In this document: positions 32,875-41,125 of the stretch, piece by piece | Numbering within the stretch: the stretch's first letter is position 1 | How the letters are laid out: the number at the start of each line of letters is the position of its first letter | From: Xanthobacter autotrophicus | Lineage (GTDB): Bacteria; Pseudomonadota; Alphaproteobacteria; Rhizobiales; Xanthobacteraceae | Reading direction: 5' to 3' | Assembly: GCF_005871085.1 (NCBI RefSeq) | Contig: NZ_VAUP01000028.1 | Coordinates: 124,001-188,000 of the forward strand | Length of the DNA: 64,000 nt | The notes under the pieces: generated by a model | The model's database searches: none | Told to the model about the DNA's origin: nothing | The model's input: only the letters and a program-made list of their open reading frames with translations | Translations under genes and position numbers: made by a program

Positions 32875-33831
32875 CTACAGATCGAGCACGAGGCGCGGAC
32901 CGCGCGCGCGGGAGACGCAGGTCATCACCACTTTGCCGCCGGCCTTCTCCTCTGCGGAGAGGAAGTCGTCGCGGTGGTCCACCTCACCTTCGATGACGGG
33001 GGTGACGCATTCGCCGCAGGCGCCCCCCCGGCACAGGCAGGGCGCGGCAACGCCCGCCGCCTCGATGGCTTCCAGCAGGGTCTGGGTCTCGCCCACCTCC
33101 ACCTCGATGCCCGAGCGCCTGAGGACGGCGCGGAACGGCAGGCCGCCCGTGGCGCCGCCGAAGCTCTCCTTGTGGATCTTGCCCCTGGGCCAGCCCAAAG
33201 CGGCGGCGGTGCCCGTCACCGCATCCATCAGGGCGTGCGGGCCGCAGACATAGACATGGGTGCCCAGAGGCTGACGCGACAGCAGGCCGGCGAGGTCGAA
33301 GGCGGCACGGCCGCCGCCATGGACGCGGATTTCCTCGCCCGTGGCGTAAGGCGCGAGCAGGCGCTCGAACACGGGGACCTCCTCCCCGGTTGCGAGCTGG
33401 TGCAGCTCGAAGCGGGCGCCCCGCGCCTTCATCTCCGGAAGGAAGGACAGGAGCGGCGTGATGCCGATGCCGCCGCCGATGAGCAGGTGCTTCTTTGCGC
33501 TCGAGGCCAGCGGGAACAGGCTCACCGGGCGCGCCATCTCCAGCACATCGCCGGGCGCAACCTTGCGGTGGAGGAAGTCCGAGCCGCCACGCGACTGGGC
33601 GACGAGGCGCACGATGATGTCGTAGCGCGCCCGCTCCATGGGCGGCGAGACCAGGGAATAGGCGTTCTTCATCACCCGGGCGCCGTCGCGCAGGGTGAGC
33701 ATCACATGCCCTCCGGCGGGCGGTGTGGGGAACAGTCCGCCATGGGCCGGCTCGAACGAGAAGCGCTTGAGGCTCGGCGCCAGCTCGACGATGTCGCGTA
33801 CGCGCACTTGCAGGGGGGCCCCGGCGGTCAT
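32875..33831 (-). CDS. HODM beta subunit: FMN/2Fe-2S reductase (PDR/VanB type)
   Basis: A 318-residue oxidoreductase. An FMN-binding barrel (about 1-100, YSLVSPPMERARYDIIVRLV) precedes an NAD-binding domain (LIGGGIGITPLLSFLPEM; YVCGPHALMDAV). A plant-type ferredoxin domain with cysteines in CLCRGGACGEC and a later TCVS ends the protein. It transfers electrons from NAD(P)H to the heme subunit. The ATG overlaps the stop of the preceding gene, so the subunits are translationally coupled. Confidence 0.88.
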   Translation of the reverse strand: MTAGAPLQVRVRDIVELAPSLKRFSFEPAHGGLFPTPPAGGHVMLTLRDGARVMKNAYSLVSPPMERARYDIIVRLVAQSRGGSDFLHRKVAPGDVLEMARPVSLFPLASSAKKHLLIGGGIGITPLLSFLPEMKARGARFELHQLATGEEVPVFERLLAPYATGEEIRVHGGGRAAFDLAGLLSRQPLGTHVYVCGPHALMDAVTGTAAALGWPRGKIHKESFGGATGGLPFRAVLRRSGIEVEVGETQTLLEAIEAAGVAAPCLCRGGACGECVTPVIEGEVDHRDDFLSAEEKAGGKVVMTCVSRARGPRLVLDL

Positions 33832-34415
33832 GAATACAGCTCCTCGGCCTGCGGCACCTCGCCTGGCACTTCCGCGTCGATCTGCACGGCCATGAAGGCG
33901 GCGAGCCGCCGCGAGAAATGATCGCGCACGAACAGCGGCGCCCCGCAGCCCGCGCAGGTGGTGATGGAGGTGGTGACGCCTTCCATCACCGTGCGGCAAT
34001 GGACGCAGAAGATGCGCCGTGCCTGTGTGCCCACATGGGCGAACGCCATTTCCTGCGGGCTGAGGCCGGCGCGCGCGCCGATGCCGTAGGCGTCCCACAG
34101 GAACGGCTCCGTCCCTGCGGCGTAGAGGCGAAGGCCCATGGTCTCGCGGGCCAGCCGCTCCTCAAGCGCCGAGAACAGGTGCGGCACGGCGCGGAAGACG
34201 CGCACCGCGCCGGCTTGCTCGTCCATGGCGGGGCTGGCGGGTACGGCGCTCTTGCGCGCCACCGTCCACACCTCGAAGGCGGAGGGGGTGACCCCCTCCG
34301 CCAAAGCCTCGACCGGGACGTCGGGTCCGTCCACGACCAGCAGATGGTGCCGCCCCTGCGGGTCCGGCGCGATCGGATGGTACCTGGGGCGGCTCTTGAT
34401 GCCTTGATCGCTCAT
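33828..34415 (-). CDS. Dimethylamine monooxygenase small subunit (DmmA-like)
   Basis: A 195-residue protein. The N-terminal half has LLVVDGPDVPVEALAEG; the C-terminal half carries a zinc-ribbon-like set of cysteines (IFCVHC ... TCAGCGAPLFVRDHFSRRL). This resembles the DmmA/HODM gamma-type subunit found between reductase and other dmm genes. The start at 34415 immediately follows the permease stop. Symbols for Dmm subunits vary among papers, so none is assigned. Confidence 0.72.
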   Translation of the reverse strand: MSDQGIKSRPRYHPIAPDPQGRHHLLVVDGPDVPVEALAEGVTPSAFEVWTVARKSAVPASPAMDEQAGAVRVFRAVPHLFSALEERLARETMGLRLYAAGTEPFLWDAYGIGARAGLSPQEMAFAHVGTQARRIFCVHCRTVMEGVTTSITTCAGCGAPLFVRDHFSRRLAAFMAVQIDAEVPGEVPQAEELYS

Positions 34416-34426
34416 CTTGTCTCCGC

Positions 34427-36109
34427 TCAGTAGACCGCAAGCATGCGCGCCACGATGACCACCACGGCCCCCAGGGCGAGGGCGAAATAGGGCAAGAGGC
34501 CCGCCCGGGTGCCGGCACCCGTTTCCGCCTTCAGGTGCATGTCTTCCATCATCGCCGCCGGGAACCGGCCTTTGTCCGTCACATAATGACGGAACAGGAA
34601 GACCGGGATGATGGCGGCCGAGACCACGAGCCCCGTCACCAGCGTGCCCGCGCCCCAGATGTCCGCACCCATGCCGAGCAGGAACAGGTTCACGAAGGCC
34701 AGCACCGTGCCCATGCCGATCAGCCAGGTGGGCGCCTTGAAGGGGCGATCCCAGTTGGGGCGGTCGATGCGGTGCATCCAGGCGGCGTTGAGGTTGAGGA
34801 AGTTGAACAGGATGTAGCAGACGTTGGAGATGGCGAGGATGAACACGTAGTCCGACATCATCAACAGGATGAGGTTGAAGCCGAGGTCGGTCCACATGGC
34901 CTTGGTGGGCGCGCCGTTCTCGTTCACGTGGCTGAGGTACTTGGGCAGCCAGCCGTCCACGGACGCCTGGTAGAGAGTGCGCGAGGAGCCCGCCATGGAG
35001 GTGATGATGGCGAGCATCAGGGCGAGGATCAGCATCACGACGATCACGTGGTGGACGATGGGACCGCCCTTGATCATGTCCGCCATGGCGCTGGCGACGC
35101 CCATGCCGGAATAGATGTCGGCGGACAGGATGCCGTCATAGACCGCCGGCGTCGTCACGGTGCCGGAGGCGTCCACTACCGCCGGCGTCACCAACTGGCC
35201 GAGGCCGAGCACGCCCTGGAACGAGATCGGCACGATGGTGAAGACGAAGATGCACAGCAGGCCCGAATAAAGGATGGCCTTGAAGGTATCGGTCTTCGGG
35301 TCCTTGAACTCGCGCGTGTAGCACACGGCGGTCTCGAAGCCGTAGGTGGACCAGGCGGCGATGAACAGGCCGCCGGCCATCAGGGTGATGCCGGCCATGT
35401 CCCATGACCCGGCGATGACCTTGCCGGCCTCGTCCTTGGCCAGCGGCGCGAACGGGCCGAGATGGGCTGCCAGCACGTCGCCGGTGATCAGAGGCACGAG
35501 GCCGATGAGCACCAGCGGCAGCAGCGCCACCACACCGAGGATCACCTGCACCCGCGCGGTCTGGCTGATGCCGCGATGCTGGATGGCGAAGGCGACGAGC
35601 AGCAGCGCGGCGCCGAGGAAGAAGGTGGCGTTGAGGCGCAGGGCGAGGCCGGTCTTCAGCCAGCCGAGATCCACGAGGGTCAGCTGCCAGGTGTTGATGG
35701 CGGCATCCGCCGGGAACAGGATGGAGAGCACATAGCCCGCCGCGAGGCCGGAACCGATGGACAGCACCGGCGACCAGGCCAGCCAGTTGCACCATACCGA
35801 GAAGGGCGCGAGCAGCTTGCCGTAGCGCACCCATGCGATGGCGCCATAGACCGAGGCGCCGCCCGACTTGTGCGGGAACAGGCCGGCGATCTCCGCATAG
35901 GAGAAGGCCTGGATGAAGCCGAAGATGATGGACAGGATCCAGACGAACCAGGCCGGCGCGCCCACCGTGGCGCCGATGGCGCCGATGGAGAAGAGCACGA
36001 GCGCGGGCACTCCGCTCGCGATCCAGAACGCGCCGGTCCAGCTGATCTTGCGTTGAAGCGTGCCGGCCTCTGGGGCGGCAACGGCCTCGTTGGTTGCTGC
36101 GATGCTCAT
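34427..36109 (-). CDS. APC-superfamily permease, probably for amines or amino acids
   Basis: A 560-residue integral membrane protein with about 12 predicted helices. GAGGGG precedes the ATG at 36109. The N-terminal GAFWIASGVPALVLFSIGAIGATVG and FSYAEIAGLFPHKSGGASVYGAIAW are typical of APC/amino acid-polyamine permeases. An extended loop region follows helix 8. It is the first gene of the dimethylamine unit, so uptake or export of a methylated amine is likely by context only. Confidence 0.85.
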   Translation of the reverse strand: MSIAATNEAVAAPEAGTLQRKISWTGAFWIASGVPALVLFSIGAIGATVGAPAWFVWILSIIFGFIQAFSYAEIAGLFPHKSGGASVYGAIAWVRYGKLLAPFSVWCNWLAWSPVLSIGSGLAAGYVLSILFPADAAINTWQLTLVDLGWLKTGLALRLNATFFLGAALLLVAFAIQHRGISQTARVQVILGVVALLPLVLIGLVPLITGDVLAAHLGPFAPLAKDEAGKVIAGSWDMAGITLMAGGLFIAAWSTYGFETAVCYTREFKDPKTDTFKAILYSGLLCIFVFTIVPISFQGVLGLGQLVTPAVVDASGTVTTPAVYDGILSADIYSGMGVASAMADMIKGGPIVHHVIVVMLILALMLAIITSMAGSSRTLYQASVDGWLPKYLSHVNENGAPTKAMWTDLGFNLILLMMSDYVFILAISNVCYILFNFLNLNAAWMHRIDRPNWDRPFKAPTWLIGMGTVLAFVNLFLLGMGADIWGAGTLVTGLVVSAAIIPVFLFRHYVTDKGRFPAAMMEDMHLKAETGAGTRAGLLPYFALALGAVVVIVARMLAVY

Positions 36110-36219
36110 GTGGTTCCCCTCATTTTTATGCGAGGGAGTTTCCAGAGAAGAAAAATTTTTGTCAATTAAGATATAGATCTGACCCAAGGTTAGATCGAGA
36201 TGATATTTTAGTCATTTAC

Positions 36220-36238
36220 GTGATTAATTGTTAATCAC
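36220..36238. promoter_or_regulatory. Perfect palindromic operator candidate
   Basis: GTGATTAA-TTG-TTAATCAC has perfect 8-bp arms in an AT-rich stretch. It lies 110 bases upstream of the permease start and downstream of the demethylase stop. Position and symmetry fit a dimeric repressor or activator controlling the dimethylamine monooxygenase operon. Confidence 0.55.
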
Positions 36239-36345
36239 ATGCCTGAAGAGCCAACACAGGAAGCTCCAGGCGATCATTCGTCTGGAGTGCTTTCCACAAA
36301 TACATGAATCCAGCGCTCGAAAGCGCTGCCGGTGGCCCGTTCCGC

Positions 36346-38664
36346 TCAGGCGCGGACGCGGGTTTTCTGTGGGTCGAAATGCGGGAAGGGCACGATCTCG
36401 GCCGCGATGCGCTTTTTCAGGCCGTCCAGCTTGCCGATTTCCACCTGCGTGCCGACGGCCGCATGGGCCACATCGATCCGCGCCAGCGCGATCTGGCTTT
36501 TCAGGATGGGCGAATGCGTGGCGCTGGTGACGACGCCCACCTGCGCGCGGCCCATGTAGAGCGGGTCGCCGTGGCCGACCGCGTCGTTGCCTTCAATCCT
36601 CAGCCCCACCATCTTGCGGGCCGGATTGGCCTTGCGCCGGGCGAGCGCTGCCTTGCCCACGAAATCCTCCTCCTTCTCCGCCACCGCGAAGCCGATGCCG
36701 GCCTCGAACGGGTCGGTCTGGTCGCAGAAATCATAGCCCGCGAACACCAGCCCCGCCTCGATGCGCAGCATGTCGAGGGCGGCAAGGCCCAGCGGCTTCA
36801 TGCCTTTCGGCGCACCGGCCGCCCACACGGCGTCGAACACGGCGCCCGCATCCTTCGGGTGGCACCAGATCTCGTAGCCGAGTTCCCCGGTGTAGCCGGT
36901 GCGCGAAACCACCAGTGCCGGCCCCATGGGTCCGCCGAGCCGGGCCACGGCGAAGCGGAACCATTTCAGCTCGGCGATGGCGGGTTGCGTCGGGCCGGTC
37001 CAGATCACCTCGGCGAGGATCTCCCGGGAGAGCGGCCCCTGCACCGCGATATTGTGCAACTGGTCGGTGGAGGATCGCACGAAGGCGTTCAGCCCCCATT
37101 CGTGCGCCTTATCGCGCAGCCAGGCGCCGGTGAATTCTTCCCCGCACACCACCCGGAAGTTGGACGGCGCGAGGCGGAAGATGGTGGCGTCGTCGATCAT
37201 GCCGCCATGGTCGTAGGTCAGCGCCGTGTAGACCACCTGTCCCACCGCCAGCTTGCGCATGTCGCGCGTCACTGTGCGCTGGAGCAGCAACTCGGCGTCC
37301 GGCCCGGTCACCTCGAACTTGCGCAGGGGGGAGAGGTCCATCACCGCCGCGGTCTCGCGGCAGGCCCAGTATTCGGCGATGGGTCCCTCGCCGGTGAAGC
37401 AGGTGGGCAGCCAGAAGCCGCGATATTCCACGAAGCTGCGGGTCATCTGCGCCATGCGCGGATGAAAGGCGCTCTCGCGCGTCAGGCGCGGCTCGGCTGC
37501 GGCATTCATGCGGAATGCGGTCCCCTTGGAGAAGCTCTCGGCGCCGTCATAGACGCGCACATGGATGTCGGTGGGCACCCAGCCATTGGCCGGGTCGATG
37601 TCGTCGGCGCAGGACGAGGTGGCGCAGACGAGGTCGGTGAGCGCCTTCATCAGCACATAGTCGCCGGGCCGCGACCAGGGCTCATCCATGGTGAGCGCGT
37701 TGGTGTGGTCCACCGCCGTATTGTAGAAGAAGTTGATGGCCGGCCAGCCGGCGCGCGTGCGGATGCCGTAGGGTGCGAGCACCGCGTTGAAATTGTCCGA
37801 GCAATTGGCGTGGCCCGGATAGCCCATGTCCTCGTAATATTTGGCGGAGCAGGCCAGCGCGAAGGTATCGTGCCGGCCCACCGTGTCGCGGATCACCTCC
37901 ACCAGCGGGATCTGGCGCTCGTCATAATATTTCGAATGCAGCCCTGGCCCCGGATAGGCCGCGCCCATGAGGGTGCGGGTGGTGGTGGCGTCGAGGCCGA
38001 ATTCCGCGCCCGTCTCCAGCGCCACCGCGTCGAAGGCGAGGAAGTCGGAGCACTGGCGCCCGTCCACGTCGATGATCTGGATATAGTCGCCCGCCTTCAC
38101 CCGGAAGGCGCGGGCCTGCGCAGCTGGCACCCGCAGATCCAGCTTCGGCTCGGCGAGCGGCTCCGGCAGGGGGTGCTCGTTGCCGGGCGCACGGGTGAGC
38201 GTGATTTCGATGTCGGTGGGCGCGTCCTGCCCGTCGGGCGCCATGGGGCCGCCGGGCGCTGCCACCACCACCAGAACATCGCGCCGCGCGGTGAGCGCGA
38301 CCTGAGTTTGCGCCGGATGATCGCCGGCAAGCACCATGTGCCCGCTCACGGCCTCCGGAGCGATCCCCCGCGCCGCCAGCGCGTGAAAAACCTGCGCGCG
38401 CCCCTCTCCCCCCAGATCCAGCACGTCCGCGAGGCGCGCCTCGGCCGGGCCTTCGAGGCCGAGCGCGCTGCCGTCCGCCCGCCCCGCGCCATCGATGGCG
38501 AAGACCAGCGCCGGCTGGAGCCCTTCCATGTCGCGGATGGCGATGGCGTCGCCGGCACCGAGTGTGACCACGGCCACGTCGCCGCCGCGCACCACCACGC
38601 ATTCGCGGGGGCGGGCGGCGACGGCGGCACGCGAGGGGCCGGGCGGGAGGAGGGAGGCGTCCAT
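36346..38664 (-). CDS. tdm: Trimethylamine N-oxide demethylase (DUF1989 plus GcvT-like)
   Basis: A 772-residue two-domain enzyme. The N-terminal DUF1989 domain (about 1-370) has YIQIIDVDGRQCSDFLAFD and DERQIPLVEV. Cysteines at about 272 (LACSAKYYEDMGYPGHANC, second at 288) and 352 (VCATSSCADD) are spaced like the zinc ligands I recall for Methylocella Tdm. The C-terminal half (about 390-772) is a GcvT/aminomethyltransferase-like tetrahydrofolate-binding domain (TGYTGELGYEIWCHP, GLAALDMLRIEAGLVFAGYD). Tdm cleaves TMAO to dimethylamine and formaldehyde, captured as methylene-tetrahydrofolate. The dimethylamine would feed the monooxygenase encoded downstream. Confidence 0.85.
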   Translation of the reverse strand: MDASLLPPGPSRAAVAARPRECVVVRGGDVAVVTLGAGDAIAIRDMEGLQPALVFAIDGAGRADGSALGLEGPAEARLADVLDLGGEGRAQVFHALAARGIAPEAVSGHMVLAGDHPAQTQVALTARRDVLVVVAAPGGPMAPDGQDAPTDIEITLTRAPGNEHPLPEPLAEPKLDLRVPAAQARAFRVKAGDYIQIIDVDGRQCSDFLAFDAVALETGAEFGLDATTTRTLMGAAYPGPGLHSKYYDERQIPLVEVIRDTVGRHDTFALACSAKYYEDMGYPGHANCSDNFNAVLAPYGIRTRAGWPAINFFYNTAVDHTNALTMDEPWSRPGDYVLMKALTDLVCATSSCADDIDPANGWVPTDIHVRVYDGAESFSKGTAFRMNAAAEPRLTRESAFHPRMAQMTRSFVEYRGFWLPTCFTGEGPIAEYWACRETAAVMDLSPLRKFEVTGPDAELLLQRTVTRDMRKLAVGQVVYTALTYDHGGMIDDATIFRLAPSNFRVVCGEEFTGAWLRDKAHEWGLNAFVRSSTDQLHNIAVQGPLSREILAEVIWTGPTQPAIAELKWFRFAVARLGGPMGPALVVSRTGYTGELGYEIWCHPKDAGAVFDAVWAAGAPKGMKPLGLAALDMLRIEAGLVFAGYDFCDQTDPFEAGIGFAVAEKEEDFVGKAALARRKANPARKMVGLRIEGNDAVGHGDPLYMGRAQVGVVTSATHSPILKSQIALARIDVAHAAVGTQVEIGKLDGLKKRIAAEIVPFPHFDPQKTRVRA

Positions 38665-38677
38665 TCAGCCCTCTGGT

Positions 38678-39226
38678 TCAGCTGTCTTGCATGAGGCTCG
38701 CGAGCAGCCGGTAGCTGCCGCGATAATAGAGCAGGGGATCGCCTTCGCCGTCGGTGTGCATGTGCACCACGCGGCCGACGAAGATCACATGGTCGCCGCC
38801 GTCATAATGGGCGTAGGGCACGCATTCGAAGACCGCGTGGGCGGATTCGAGCCGCGGCTCGCCGAGCCGCCCGTCCGCGCAGGGCGTGTCCGCGAACTTG
38901 TCCTCGCCGGCGCGGGCGAAGCGGTTGGAAATCTCCTTCTGGTGCTCCAGCAGGATGTTGACCGAATAGGCCTTTGCCTTCTCCAGCCGCTCCAGGGAAT
39001 GGAGCGAGCGGGCCATGCAGAACAGGATCAGCGGCGGATCCAGCGACACGGCGGAAAAGGAATTCACCGTGACGCCCATGGGCCCTTCGGAATCCTTCGC
39101 CATCACCACCGCGATGCCGGTGGCGAAGCGTCCGAGGGCGTTGCGCAATTCACGCGGATCGAGACGGGCGTCGAGATCAATGGCAGTCATCGAACGGAAC
39201 TCTCTGAAATGGGTCACTGCATCCAT
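38678..39226 (-). CDS. Flavin reductase (NAD(P)H:FMN), partner of an oxygenase
   Basis: A 182-residue protein of the HpaC/flavin reductase-like family. The start at 39226 is chosen for GAGGG at good spacing. Features are LRNALGRFATGIAVVMAKD, GVTVNSFSAVSLDPPLILFC, SVNILLEHQKEISNRFA and FVGRVVHMHTDGEGDPLLYYRGSY. It supplies reduced flavin to a two-component monooxygenase, whose oxygenase is most likely the next gene upstream. The stop is 13 bases before the tdm start. Confidence 0.9.
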   Translation of the reverse strand: MDAVTHFREFRSMTAIDLDARLDPRELRNALGRFATGIAVVMAKDSEGPMGVTVNSFSAVSLDPPLILFCMARSLHSLERLEKAKAYSVNILLEHQKEISNRFARAGEDKFADTPCADGRLGEPRLESAHAVFECVPYAHYDGGDHVIFVGRVVHMHTDGEGDPLLYYRGSYRLLASLMQDS

Positions 39227-39334
39227 GATAATCCCTCTTGATGGCGGGCGCTCGGAGGGACGGCGCAAAGCCGCAGGACGGGTGCGGGAGGAGCATGCAT
39301 GCGCCGCCCTCCCGCTTTTTTCAGGCCACCTCTG

Positions 39335-40738
39335 TCACGCCACCTTGGCGGGCTGGAGCTCGGCGAGGAGCTTTTCGGCCAGGGCCCGCTTCTCGGCGTC
39401 GTCCATCTTCTTGATCTCGTTGTTGAGCACCCGCTCGTTGATGGACTTGTTCCAGTAGTCCAGCGAGCCGAAGCCGAGCAGCGAAGCCTTGCCCACGAAT
39501 TGGCGCAGCACCTCGTTGGTGGGGCCCATCACCCAGCCGGCCTTGCCGTCGCGCAGGTAGCGCTCGATCTGGAGCGCAGGGCGGAAGCCGGTGCCGCCGG
39601 TGGCGTGGAGCATCTTGTCCACCACATGGGCGACGTTCTTGGCCGCCTCGAACTTCACCTGCCACAGCCAGTGCAGCAGGGCAGAACGGGGCAGGGCGTC
39701 CACGTCTGCGTGGATGGACCAGTCGCAATTGTTGGTCACGCTGTCGAGCGCCTGCGCCATCTGGAAGTCCAGCGCCCGGCAGGCGTTGGTGTCCATGATC
39801 GCTTCGCCCACATAGTCCTGGATGGTGGGGTAGTCGGCGACGCGCATGCCCACGTCATTGTGGGTCTTGCGGGTGGTATGGCGCTTTGCGATGTCGATGA
39901 CCGCCAGCGAAATGCCGTTCCAGCAGGCCGACGAGCAGGTGAGGAAGAACGGGTCCACCACCTCGTCGTTGGACTTGGCGCCGTCGCCGATGGGGCCGAC
40001 CAGAGCGTCCTTCGGCAGGATGGCGTTCTCCACCACGATGGGGCCGGACTGATTGCCGCGCAGGCCCAGGCCATCCCATTCGGAGGGGTTGGCCTTCACC
40101 TCGTCCTTGGTGACGAGGAAGCAGGACAGGTCCGAATAGTCGCCGGCAAAGCCGGGGCTGGTGGTCTGCACGATGTACCAGTCGGCAAAGCCGCCGGAGG
40201 TGGTCCAGGACGCCTTCTTGGTCACCTTCCAACCGTCGCCGAAGGCTTCCGCCTTGGAGGAGATGGGATACCAGAAGTGGGAGCCAGTCTCGGGGTCGGA
40301 ATAGGACAGGGTGCCGATCAGCACGTCCTTATCCAGCCGCTTGAGGATGTCGGTGAGGATGGGGTTGTCGTGGTGGCGCAGCAGCGCGGCCGCCGTGGCG
40401 CCCAGATGCATGGTGTAGCACATGGCGGTGGAGGGGCAGCCGTAGCGTGCGATGGTCTCCACCACCATGGCGGCGCAGAGGTGATTCTCGCCCAGTCCGC
40501 CCAGATCCTTCGGAACGTTCAGCGACAGCAGGCCGAGGGAGGCGAGGGCTTCGAAATTCTTGCGGGGGTAGACGTAGTTGGCGTCGCTTTCCACGGCATT
40601 GGCGCGCAACGTGGTCTCGCACAGGGCAATGAGCTTCTTCTGCAGCTCCTTCTGCGCCGGCGTGAGCAGCCATTGGGGGTCCCACTCGAAGCCGAGACCC
40701 CAAAACTCTTCCTTGCCCCACATTTTGACATCGGACAT
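39335..40738 (-). CDS. Acyl-CoA-dehydrogenase-fold flavin monooxygenase candidate
   Basis: A 467-residue protein with the three-domain ACAD fold: a helical N-terminus, a beta domain around KKASWTTSGGFADWYIV (174-190) and a C-terminal helical bundle ending RYLRDGKAGWVMGPTNEVLRQF. Where dehydrogenases carry the catalytic Glu of the YEGT motif this protein has VMGPT, so an ordinary dehydrogenase reaction is unlikely. With a flavin reductase next door, it resembles two-component group D monooxygenases (DszC, HpaB and isobutylamine N-hydroxylase types). Context (tdm, dmm) suggests oxygenation of a methylated amine. Confidence 0.65.
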   Translation of the reverse strand: MSDVKMWGKEEFWGLGFEWDPQWLLTPAQKELQKKLIALCETTLRANAVESDANYVYPRKNFEALASLGLLSLNVPKDLGGLGENHLCAAMVVETIARYGCPSTAMCYTMHLGATAAALLRHHDNPILTDILKRLDKDVLIGTLSYSDPETGSHFWYPISSKAEAFGDGWKVTKKASWTTSGGFADWYIVQTTSPGFAGDYSDLSCFLVTKDEVKANPSEWDGLGLRGNQSGPIVVENAILPKDALVGPIGDGAKSNDEVVDPFFLTCSSACWNGISLAVIDIAKRHTTRKTHNDVGMRVADYPTIQDYVGEAIMDTNACRALDFQMAQALDSVTNNCDWSIHADVDALPRSALLHWLWQVKFEAAKNVAHVVDKMLHATGGTGFRPALQIERYLRDGKAGWVMGPTNEVLRQFVGKASLLGFGSLDYWNKSINERVLNNEIKKMDDAEKRALAEKLLAELQPAKVA

Positions 40739-41125
40739 GATTTCAAGCTCCGCCTGGGCCGGCACCCGGACCGGGCCGTCCCGCAGTTGCGATCCTCGCG
40801 AAGGCGGCAGTCTGTTCCCCTCAGTGAACTTTTTTGACGCCGTAGAAACACTGTGCCGATGATTGCGGCTTGTGCAAGCCCATTCGTTGGGCGTTGGTCT
40901 GCTTAATTTTCAGTCGAAATTGGCCATAGCAAGCAGTTATGGGCCTTTTCCCTGCCTGGATCTTGCACATCCGGCACAAATAATTTCTTGCCAGGAAAAT
41001 CAATTGACACTGAAGCGTCGCGCCGCACAGGATGCGCCCCGTCGCGGCGGGCGTGCGGCGCATCGCACCCCCGTCGCCTTCCCATTCAATGCTGTCCGAC
41101 AGCTGAAAAGAGAGAGGGGGACAGG
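40739..41125. other. Divergent promoter region of the amine island
   Basis: This 387-base gap separates the divergent monooxygenase and GcvT-like genes. It contains a markedly AT-rich segment (about 40860-41010) suited to divergent promoters. No perfect long palindrome and no consensus sigma-54 site were found, and no gene is visible. Confidence 0.5.

Noticed and set aside
36304-38694. A 796-codon plus-strand open frame over the tdm gene
   Set aside because: It mirrors the minus-strand demethylase, has His/Arg/Gly shadow composition and no recognisable motifs.
40965-41000. Sigma-54 promoter in the amine island
   Set aside because: CGGCAC and TTGC elements are present but the distance between GG and GC is several bases too long.
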